DNA of 64,000 nt. Origin: Actinomycetes bacterium (GTDB lineage: Bacteria; Actinomycetota; Actinomycetes; Propionibacteriales; Nocardioidaceae). Each line of letters starts with the position of its first letter. Position 1 is the stretch's first letter. Under the pieces are notes generated by a model, which was given only the letters and a program-made list of their open reading frames with translations, ran no database searches and was not told the DNA's origin. Of this stretch, positions 7,734 through 14,609 are shown in pieces. A program made the position numbers and the translations under genes. Location of the stretch: assembly GCA_023396115.1 (NCBI GenBank), contig JAEWXC010000074.1:1-64000 (forward strand), read 5' to 3'.

Positions 7734-8680
7734 CAGATCTTCCTCCACATCGGCAGGGTCAGCTCGTCGTCGATCTTCTTCCACGCCACCTGGACGCGGT
7801 CGCCGATCTCGACGGTGCCGCCGCCGGCCACGTCGACGGTGGCGAGCATCCGGACGCCCTCGTCGAGGTCGACCAGCGCGGTGTGGATCGGCATCTCGAA
7901 GCCGGGGATCGGCGGGTGGTGGTGCATCACGTGGCTGAAGACGGTGCCCTCACCCGCGCTGACCACGTGGCCCCGGTCGAAGGCGTGGCACTCGGGGCAC
8001 GACGGTCCGGGCGGGTGCCGCAGCGCACCGCAGGCGTTGCACTGCTGGATCCGCAGCTCACCCAGGGCGGTGCCCTCGAAGAAGAACTCGGTGTCGCGGT
8101 TCTTGGTGGGCCGCAGCACGAACTTGGTCGGCTTCGTGCGGGGCTTCGGGATGAACTTCAGCACCCGGAACAGCATCGTGGCGACCAGCTCGGGGGCGTC
8201 CTCGGGGCCGACGAACCACTCGGTCAGCGCCGTGACGAAGTAGCCCTCGCCCATGCCGGTGGCCTTGGGGCCGACGACCGACTCCAGGCGCATCTCCAGC
8301 CGCGGGGTCTCCCCCACCTCGAGGCGCCGGGTGTAGGTCTGCTCGACGTTGGTGCCCAGCACGCCGCGGAAGCCGCGCTCGGTGAGCCAGTCCATCATCG
8401 CGTGCAGCGGGTCGTCGGGGTCCTTGGCCGCGCCCAGCGCGTACATGGTCCAGACCTGGGCCATCGACTCCGGCGCCTGGCCGGCGCTCCAGCGCGGGTC
8501 CTCGACGCCCATCGCGTCGGTCCAGGCGTTGATGGTGGCCTGGTTGACCCCGTCGCGACTGGTGCGGGTCGAGCAGACGCCGCGGGCGATGAGCTCGTCG
8601 GCCTTCGCCCGGACCTGCGCGTCCAGCTCGGGGGTGATCGCTGACTCCACGGTCTTCTCCCTGCTCGTCGGGGCGCTCAT
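7733..8680 (-). CDS. chsH2: ChsH2: MaoC-like domain fused to DUF35 zinc-ribbon/OB domain
   Basis: The 315 aa protein has two parts. Residues about 15-175 are a MaoC-like hotdog without the catalytic motif, which forms the hydratase with ChsH1. Residues about 195-315 are a DUF35 module: rubredoxin-like zinc ribbon with Cys214, Cys217, Cys228 and Cys231, then an OB fold (MHHHPPIPGFEMPIHTALVDL). The DUF35 part binds Ltp2 and is needed for the aldolase step. Length matches mycobacterial Rv3542c. The start at 8680 overlaps the chsE1E2 stop by 4 nt (ATGA). The intact chsE-chsH2-chsH1-ltp2 order argues for the complete side-chain propionyl-removal module. Confidence 0.92.
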   Translation of the reverse strand: MSAPTSREKTVESAITPELDAQVRAKADELIARGVCSTRTSRDGVNQATINAWTDAMGVEDPRWSAGQAPESMAQVWTMYALGAAKDPDDPLHAMMDWLTERGFRGVLGTNVEQTYTRRLEVGETPRLEMRLESVVGPKATGMGEGYFVTALTEWFVGPEDAPELVATMLFRVLKFIPKPRTKPTKFVLRPTKNRDTEFFFEGTALGELRIQQCNACGALRHPPGPSCPECHAFDRGHVVSAGEGTVFSHVMHHHPPIPGFEMPIHTALVDLDEGVRMLATVDVAGGGTVEIGDRVQVAWKKIDDELTLPMWRKI

Positions 8681-10887
8681 CGGGGCACCTTGGGCAGGCC
8701 GAGGCCGAACTGGGCGATCAGCTCGCGCTGCACCTCGTTCACGCCGCCACCGAAGGTGAGGGTGAGGTTCCGCTTGGCGGTGCGGTCCAGGTACTCGGCC
8801 AGCCACGCGGTGTCGGGCTCGGTCAGGTCGCCGTAGGTGGTGACCACGCCGAGCAGGCCCAGGCCCAGGGACTGCACCTCGTGGGAGGCGAAGACCTTGG
8901 AGGCGCTCGAGGCGGCGACGGCCTTGAGGCCGGTCTCCTTGCCCAGCGCGACGTGCCAGTTGAGCAGCTCGTTGACCCGGTAGGCCTCGGTGACCTCGGC
9001 CAGGGCGCGGTGCACGTCGGGCAGCTCCATCAGCGCGGTGCCGTGGGCGTCGGTGCGGTCCGCGGCCCAGTCGGCGACCAGGTCGCGCAGGCCCTCGAGC
9101 CGGCCGGCGGGTCCGAGCATGATCCGCTCGTGGTTGAGCTGGCTGGTGATCATCTTCCAGCCCTGGTTGACGCCGCCGACGACCATGTCGGCCGGCACCC
9201 GCACGTCGTTGTAGTACGTGGCGTTGACGTGGTGGCTGCCGTCGCAGGTGATGATCGGGGTCCAGCTGAAGCCGGGGTCCTTGGTGTCGACGATCATCAC
9301 GGTGATGCCCTTGTGCTTGGGCGCGTCGGGGTCGGTGCGGACCGCGAGCCAGATGTAGTCGGCGGCGTGACCGCCGGTGGTCCACATCTTCTGGCCGTTG
9401 ACGATCCAGTCGCCGGTGGCCGGGTCCTGGCGGGCGCTGGTACGCAGGCTGGCCAGGTCGGTGCCGGCGTCGGGCTCGGAGTAGCCGACGGCGAAGTGGA
9501 CCGAGCCCTCCAGGATCCGGCCCAGGAACATGTCCTTCTGCTTGTCGGTGCCGAACTGCTGCAGGGTCGGGCCGACGGTCTGCAGCGTCACCGAGGGCAG
9601 GTGGACGTCGGCGTAGGAGGCCTCGTTGGCGAAGATCTGCTGCTCCACCACGCCCAGGTTCCGGCCGCCGAACTCGGTGGGCCAGCCGACGCCGAGCCAC
9701 TTGTCGGTGCCCATCTGGGTGATGGCGCGGTGGTAGGCGGGGCCGTGCCGGTCGTGCAGCACCTCGTGCTTGTCCTCGGCGCTGTACAGGGTCGAGAAGT
9801 AGGCGCGGGCCTCGGCCTTGAAGTCGCGCTGGGCCGGCGTCAGCTCGCCGTTCTTGCCCTCGCCGTCCACGGGCGGGACCGCGGCCAGGGTCAGGGCCTC
9901 GCCGCCGAGCAGCTCGACCAGGGCCAGCGCCCTGGCGTAGTAGGTGGGCAGCGCGTAGGTCTCGTCGACGCCGAACCCGCCGTGCAGGTGGTGGCAGGTC
10001 TGGAGCGAGCGCGGGGCCCGCTTGGCGAAGGTGTGCGCGGCGATGACCAGGTCGTCGCCGGCGCCCTCGCCGGATGCGACGCGGCGCACCGCCTCCTCCG
10101 CGGCGAGGGTGACCATCTGGGCGTCGGTGTAGACGTCGGCGATCTGCATCGCCACCGCCTGGAACTCGGCCAGGGCGCGGCCGAACTGGCGGCGCTCCTT
10201 GATGTAGTCGGCGGTCAGGGCCAGGGCCCCGTTCAGCAGGGCGGCGCCCTCACGGACCGCACCGGCCACGACCAGCTCGCGCATCCGGGTGCCGGAGCCG
10301 GCGGCCAGGACGTGGGTGGGGGTGACGTCGGCGAACCGGACGGTGAACTGTGCCGAATCCGACGAGGAGTAGGTCCCGGTGGGTGAGACTCCGGCGGTTC
10401 CGTGGGCGACCAGGGCCACGACGGGCCCCTCGGGCGTGGCCGCGGTGACGGCCCAGAAGCCGCCCTCCTCGACCGCGTCGACGCGCACCTTGGTGCCGTT
10501 GAGGACGCCGTCGGCCAGGGTGGTGGCCGGGGTGGTGGGCAGGCCGGTACCGATCTCGGCGACGGCCGGGGCGATGAGCACCGAGCCCTCGACGATGCCG
10601 GGGACCAGGGCGGCCTGCTGCTCGTCGGTGCCGAACTCGGTCAGGGTCAGCAGACCGGCCACCAGGGTGCCGCGCACCGGCGTGGCCAGCGCACGGCGGC
10701 CCACCTCGTCGAGCACGACGCCCAGTTCGGCCAGACCGAACCCGCTGCCGTCATGCTCCTCGGGGGCGGCCAGGGCCAGCAGACCGGCCTCGGCGAACGT
10801 CGCCCACGAGCCGCGCGACTGCTCGGCTCCCTTGTCCAGCACGTCGACCACGACGGACCGGACGTCTTCGAGCACCTCTTCGGACAC
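8677..10887 (-). CDS. Fused acyl-CoA dehydrogenase ChsE1-ChsE2
   Basis: The 736 aa protein contains two acyl-CoA dehydrogenase units in tandem. The N-terminal half (to about residue 345) resembles FadE28/ChsE1 (RRQFGRALAEFQAVAMQIAD, HLHGGFGVDETYALP). The C-terminal half resembles FadE29/ChsE2 (YSEPDAGTDLASLRT, WIVNGQKMWTTGGHAADYI, and a GGGVNEVQRELIA end). In mycobacteria these are separate genes whose products form an alpha2beta2 enzyme dehydrogenating 3-oxo-pregnene-20-carboxyl-CoA. Fusion order equals the mycobacterial gene order. The GTG at 10887 has AGGAGG 4 nt upstream; a GTG at 10902 overlaps that site. The gene is first in the igr-type operon, with a TAGAGT -10 at 10920-10925 beside a KstR box. 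Confidence 0.9.
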   Translation of the reverse strand: MSEEVLEDVRSVVVDVLDKGAEQSRGSWATFAEAGLLALAAPEEHDGSGFGLAELGVVLDEVGRRALATPVRGTLVAGLLTLTEFGTDEQQAALVPGIVEGSVLIAPAVAEIGTGLPTTPATTLADGVLNGTKVRVDAVEEGGFWAVTAATPEGPVVALVAHGTAGVSPTGTYSSSDSAQFTVRFADVTPTHVLAAGSGTRMRELVVAGAVREGAALLNGALALTADYIKERRQFGRALAEFQAVAMQIADVYTDAQMVTLAAEEAVRRVASGEGAGDDLVIAAHTFAKRAPRSLQTCHHLHGGFGVDETYALPTYYARALALVELLGGEALTLAAVPPVDGEGKNGELTPAQRDFKAEARAYFSTLYSAEDKHEVLHDRHGPAYHRAITQMGTDKWLGVGWPTEFGGRNLGVVEQQIFANEASYADVHLPSVTLQTVGPTLQQFGTDKQKDMFLGRILEGSVHFAVGYSEPDAGTDLASLRTSARQDPATGDWIVNGQKMWTTGGHAADYIWLAVRTDPDAPKHKGITVMIVDTKDPGFSWTPIITCDGSHHVNATYYNDVRVPADMVVGGVNQGWKMITSQLNHERIMLGPAGRLEGLRDLVADWAADRTDAHGTALMELPDVHRALAEVTEAYRVNELLNWHVALGKETGLKAVAASSASKVFASHEVQSLGLGLLGVVTTYGDLTEPDTAWLAEYLDRTAKRNLTLTFGGGVNEVQRELIAQFGLGLPKVPR

Positions 10888-10906
10888 GCTTCCTCCTGAC
10901 ACAGAC

Positions 10907-10920
10907 TGGAACCTGTTCTA
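10907..10920. promoter_or_regulatory. KstR operator shared by chsE1E2 and a divergent hydrolase
   Basis: TGGAACCTGTTCTA matches TnnAACnnGTTnnA exactly. It sits in a 44-nt divergent intergenic space and touches overlapping -10 hexamers: TAGAGT (minus, 10920-10925) for chsE1E2 and TACTCT (plus, 10919-10924) for the hydrolase, whose GTG start follows 7 nt later. Confidence 0.88.
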
Positions 10921-10931
10921 CTCTACCGTCC

Positions 10932-11900
10932 GTGCTGACCGAGATGCTGCAGTCTGCCCTCGACCTGCCCCGCCGGGCGGTCCAGGAACTGGTCTGGTTG
11001 CCGGACTTCACCCCGCCCGAGGGTCGCTGGATCGAGCTCCCACGCCGCGGACGCACCTGGTTGACCGACGTCCCGGGCCCCACCGAGGACGCCCCCGCGA
11101 TCGTGCTGCTGCACGCCGTGGGCTGCACCGGGCTGCTGACCTGGTTCCCGGCGATCGAGGAACTCTCCCGCACCCACCGGGTGGTGATCTTCGACCAGCG
11201 CTGGCACGGACGCGGGATCGTCTCGGACCACTTCGCCGTGGCCGACTGCGCCGACGACGCCGCCACCGTGATCAGCGAGCTGGGCCTGGACCGTCCCCTG
11301 GTGGCCGGCTTCTCGATGGGCTCGGTCGTGGCCCAGCGGGTCTGGCGCCAGCACCCCGACGTGGTGGGCGGGCTGGTCCTGGCCGCCACCACCGACCACT
11401 TCCGCAACAACGTGCGCGAGCGCGTCTTCCACGCCGGGATGGAGTTCTCGATGGGTGCGCTGCGGGCCCTGGCCCGCGCCCGGACCCTGCAGCGGGGCGC
11501 GTTGCGCGCGGTGGAGAAGGTCATCGACACCACCGCCACCGACACCCACCACTTCGCCCTCGACGAGTGGCGCCAGACCTCCCCGTGGGCGATCGCCCAG
11601 GCGGTGGCCTCGCTGGGCCGGTTCCACTCCACCCACTGGCTGCCGATGGTCGACGTGCCCACCGCCGTGGTCGTGCCGCGCACCGACAAGGTGATCCCGC
11701 CGGAGCGTCAGCACCGCGTCGCCTCGCTGATCCCGGGGGCCACCGTGCACGTGGCCGACTGCGGTCACGCCGGTTGCACGATGCAGGCCCGCGAGTTCGT
11801 GCCGGTCTTCGCCGACGCGGTGCGCACCACCCAGGCCCGGGTCGACGACCGCCGCGGGGTGCTGGCCCGCCGCTCGCCGCGCCCGCGGGCCCGCTCCTGA
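10932..11900 (+). CDS. Alpha/beta hydrolase, probable member of the KstR regulon
   Basis: A 322 aa alpha/beta-fold hydrolase. The nucleophile elbow is GFSMGS (Ser at about residue 127), the oxyanion segment is LLHAVGC, and the likely catalytic His lies in DCGHAGC near the C-terminus; an acid in the PRTDKVIPP loop completes a triad. The substrate is unknown: C-C bond hydrolases such as HsaD, esterases and thioesterases share this fold, and I see no family-specific signature. The GTG at 10932 lies 7 nt after a TACTCT hexamer, so a leaderless transcript is likely. The promoter shares a KstR box with the divergent chsE1E2 operon, suggesting a steroid-related substrate (inference). In mycobacteria cyp125 heads the chsE operon, so this neighbour differs. 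Confidence 0.8.
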   Translation: MLTEMLQSALDLPRRAVQELVWLPDFTPPEGRWIELPRRGRTWLTDVPGPTEDAPAIVLLHAVGCTGLLTWFPAIEELSRTHRVVIFDQRWHGRGIVSDHFAVADCADDAATVISELGLDRPLVAGFSMGSVVAQRVWRQHPDVVGGLVLAATTDHFRNNVRERVFHAGMEFSMGALRALARARTLQRGALRAVEKVIDTTATDTHHFALDEWRQTSPWAIAQAVASLGRFHSTHWLPMVDVPTAVVVPRTDKVIPPERQHRVASLIPGATVHVADCGHAGCTMQAREFVPVFADAVRTTQARVDDRRGVLARRSPRPRARS

Positions 11901-11966
11901 CCCGACGAACCTGACGCGGGTTCTCATCCGTTGGACCCGGTCCTGCCCGGCGGCTGGGGGCGCAGC

Positions 11967-11979
11967 TAGGGTGAACGGC
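11967..11979 (+). promoter_or_regulatory. Leaderless -10 (TAGGGT) of the first esterase gene
   Basis: TAGGGT at 11967-11972 is followed by 7 nt and then GTG at 11980. That places the predicted transcription start at or beside the start codon, and no ribosome binding site is visible. Confidence 0.6.
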
Positions 11980-13278
11980 GTGAGCTTTCTGCGCCGACAG
12001 GTCATCACCGCCGCCCTCACCGCCAACGCCTACCGGCCGCTGCCGGGCTTCGCGCCCGGGGCCTGGTCGTTCTTCCCGGGGTGGCTGACCGGGGAGCTGG
12101 CCCCGCACCTGATGGCGGTCACCGCCACCGACGCGCTGCTGCACGTGGGCAGCTCGAAGAAGGGCAAGAAGCTCGGGCTGGCGCTGGCCGCGGCCAACGT
12201 GGCCGCCCAGGCGCTGCTGGTCAAGCGCAGCGGCCTGGTCCAGGGCCAGGTCGAGGACGGCCTGACCGCGGGCCTCGGCGCGGACTACACCGACCGGATC
12301 GGCGGCATGCCCCCGGCCGAGGAGTTGGCCACCCCGTGGCGCCGGCTGGTCAACCCGTTCAACTTCCGCAACGACGCGGTGGTCGTGGAGCGCAACATCG
12401 CCTACGGCGACGCCGGCAAGCGCAACCTGCTCGACATCTACCGTCCCGCTGACCACGCCGACCTGCGTGACGCCCCGGTGCTGCTGCAGGTGCACGGCGG
12501 CGGCTGGACCATCGGCGAGAAGGAGCAGCAGGCGCTGCCGCTGATGCAGCGGATGGCAGCCAAGGGCTGGGTCTGCGTCTCGATCAACTACCGGCTCTCG
12601 CCGCGCCACGAGTTCCCCGCGCACATCATCGACGTGAAGAAGGCGATCGCGTGGGTCAAGGAGAACATCGCCTCCTACGGCGGTGACCCGAACTACGTGG
12701 TGATCACCGGCGGCTCGGCCGGCGGGCACCTGTCCTCGCTGGCCGCGGTCACCGCGAACGACCCCGCCTGGCAGCCCGGCTTCGAGGACGCCGACACCAG
12801 CCTGATCGCGGCCGTCCCGTTCTACGGCGTCTACGACATGGCCGGGTCGACCGGTCTGCGCAGCGCGGCCGCGATGCGGGACAAGTTCCTGGCTCCCCGG
12901 GTGTTCAAGAAGCGATGGAGCGAGGCCCCCGAGGAGTTCGAGGCCGCCTCCCCCATCCTGCGGGTCACCGAGGACGCCCCGGACTTCCTGGTGCTGCACG
13001 GGGCCAACGACACCCTGGTCGACGTGGGCCAGGCGCGGGCTTTCGTGGCGAAGCTGAAGGAGACCTCCAGCAAGTCGGTCACCTACGTCGAGCTCCCCGG
13101 CGCCCAGCACGCCTTCGACATCTTCCCCTCGGTGCGCTCCGAGCACGGCCTGCGCGGCGTCGACCGGTGGCTCTCGTGGCACCACGCCGGGTACCTGGCG
13201 GCGGCCGCCGAGGCCCTGCGTGCCGGGGAGCAGCCCGCCGGCGAGCAGCCCGCGCAGGAGCAGCCCGCCGAGGCCTGA
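11980..13278 (+). CDS. Alpha/beta hydrolase, hormone-sensitive-lipase-type esterase (copy 1)
   Basis: A 432 aa carboxylesterase of the HSL/acetyl-esterase type. The oxyanion motif VHGGGW lies near residue 175 and the nucleophile elbow TGGSAGGH near residue 245. The acid is in HGANDTLVD and the His in GAQHAFD. An N-terminal 130-residue extension with hydrophobic stretches may dock the enzyme on the membrane. The C-terminus ends in a repeated Glu-Gln-Pro-Ala tail (GEQPAGEQPAQEQPAEA). Similar mycobacterial Lip proteins act on short acyl esters; the natural substrate is unknown. GTG at 11980 fits a leaderless promoter (TAGGGT, 7 nt upstream); GTG at 11971 would add three residues. The next gene is a clear paralogue. 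Confidence 0.83.
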   Translation: MSFLRRQVITAALTANAYRPLPGFAPGAWSFFPGWLTGELAPHLMAVTATDALLHVGSSKKGKKLGLALAAANVAAQALLVKRSGLVQGQVEDGLTAGLGADYTDRIGGMPPAEELATPWRRLVNPFNFRNDAVVVERNIAYGDAGKRNLLDIYRPADHADLRDAPVLLQVHGGGWTIGEKEQQALPLMQRMAAKGWVCVSINYRLSPRHEFPAHIIDVKKAIAWVKENIASYGGDPNYVVITGGSAGGHLSSLAAVTANDPAWQPGFEDADTSLIAAVPFYGVYDMAGSTGLRSAAAMRDKFLAPRVFKKRWSEAPEEFEAASPILRVTEDAPDFLVLHGANDTLVDVGQARAFVAKLKETSSKSVTYVELPGAQHAFDIFPSVRSEHGLRGVDRWLSWHHAGYLAAAAEALRAGEQPAGEQPAQEQPAEA

Positions 13279-13280
13279 GC

Positions 13281-13297
13281 CTCCCGGAGGCCGGGAG
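13281..13297 (+). terminator. Short hairpin after esterase copy 1
   Basis: CTCCCGG-agg-CCGGGAG (7-bp arms, 3-nt loop) begins 3 nt beyond the stop codon of the first esterase and ends before the -10 of the second at 13327-13332, so the two genes are probably separate units. Confidence 0.55.
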
Positions 13298-13338
13298 CTC
13301 CCCGGGTGCGACAGGTCACACGCGCCTAGGTTCACGGC

Positions 13339-14547
13339 ATGGTGCTCCTCGTCGTCCAGCTCGTCCTGGCCCTGCTGACCCTGAACGCGCTGCGCCCACC
13401 GCGCAACGCCTACGTCGGCGCCGTCTCGAGCCCGTTCGGCATGGCCGTCTCGGAACTGGCGCCGTGGTTCACCGCCCTCACCGTCCTCGACGTGGTGGTG
13501 CACCTGCTGGTCCAGGGCCCGGACGGCTGGGGCGCCCCCGGCTGGGTCGGGGTGGGCGTGGCGGTGTTGAACGTGGCCGGACTCCTGCTGCTGGTGCGCC
13601 GCTCCGGGCGGGTCGCCGCGGCGACCCGGGAGGCACTCGCACCGCTCGGCATCACCGTCACGCCGCGGCAGGGGCGTCCGGGGTGGGTGGCACCGTTCGC
13701 GGCGCCGTCGTTGGACCTGCACACCACGAAGAACCTCGCCTACGGCGATGCCCCCCGGAAGCGGAACCTGCTCAACCTGCACCTGCCGGAGGCCGACGCC
13801 CCGGGCGGTGGTCCCCGCCCGGTGCTGCTGCAGATCCACGGCGGCACCTGGATGTACGGCAACAAGGACCAGCAGGGCAAGCCGCTGCTGGACGCGATGG
13901 TCCAGCGGGGCTGGATCGGGGTGTCGATCAACTACCGGCTCTCCCCCGTGGACCGCTGGCCCGCCCACATCCAGGACGTCAAGGCCGCGATCGCCTGGGT
14001 CAAGGAGCACATCGGCAGCCACGGCGGCGACCCGGACCACGTGGTGCTCACCGGCGGCTCGGCCGGTGGACACCTCAGTGCCCTGGCCGCGCTCACGCCC
14101 GGTGACCCGGCCTTCCAGCCCGGGTTCGAGGACGTCGACACCAGCGTGGCGGGCTGTGTCCCGCTCTACGGGGTCTACGACCTGGCCGCCCTCAGCGACC
14201 TGCCGACCGCGCCGGGGCTGATGGAGTTCGTCGGGAAGCGGATCTTCGACAAGGACCCGGTCGCCGACCACGCCGAGTTCGTGGCCGCCTCACCGTTGTC
14301 CCGGGTCACCGACACCGCGCCGGACTTCTTCGTGCTGCACGGTGAGCAGGACACGACCGCCGACATCGGCCACTCGGTGGCGCTGGTGGAGGCGCTGCGC
14401 GCGACCAGCCGGCGCAGCGTGGCCTGGTGCCCGGTCCCGTACGCCCAGCACATGTTCGACGTGTTCGGCTCGACCCGCAGCGACGCCGTGGTGGACGCCG
14501 TCGCGGCGTTCCTCACCCACACCCACGCCGAGCGCCGGGCCGGGTGA
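13339..14547 (+). CDS. Alpha/beta hydrolase, HSL-type esterase (copy 2, membrane-anchored)
   Basis: A 402 aa paralogue of the preceding esterase, sharing segments such as WIGVSINYRLSP, AIAWVKEHI and TGGSAGGHLSAL. The oxyanion motif reads IHGGTW, with Thr replacing the usual third Gly, which may change acyl preference. Two to three hydrophobic helices occupy residues about 1-90, so the catalytic domain is probably membrane-tethered. Catalytic Ser is in GGSAGG, acid in HGEQDTTAD, His in YAQHMFD. The ATG at 13339 follows TAGGTT (13327-13332) by 6 nt, predicting a leaderless mRNA. The pair probably arose by tandem duplication followed by divergence. Confidence 0.82.
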   Translation: MVLLVVQLVLALLTLNALRPPRNAYVGAVSSPFGMAVSELAPWFTALTVLDVVVHLLVQGPDGWGAPGWVGVGVAVLNVAGLLLLVRRSGRVAAATREALAPLGITVTPRQGRPGWVAPFAAPSLDLHTTKNLAYGDAPRKRNLLNLHLPEADAPGGGPRPVLLQIHGGTWMYGNKDQQGKPLLDAMVQRGWIGVSINYRLSPVDRWPAHIQDVKAAIAWVKEHIGSHGGDPDHVVLTGGSAGGHLSALAALTPGDPAFQPGFEDVDTSVAGCVPLYGVYDLAALSDLPTAPGLMEFVGKRIFDKDPVADHAEFVAASPLSRVTDTAPDFFVLHGEQDTTADIGHSVALVEALRATSRRSVAWCPVPYAQHMFDVFGSTRSDAVVDAVAAFLTHTHAERRAG

Positions 14548-14552
14548 GACGG

Positions 14553-14588
14553 CACTGCTCCCCGCCCGCGCACGGGTGGGGAGCAGTG
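14553..14588. terminator. Bidirectional terminator between esterase 2 and fadE34
   Basis: CACTGCTCCCCGCCCG pairs with CGGGTGGGGAGCAGTG (16-bp stem, one G-U-compatible position) across a CGCA loop. It lies between convergent stop codons at 14547 and 14610. Confidence 0.9.
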
Positions 14589-14609
14589 GCCGGGTGGTAC
14601 GGGTGCCGG

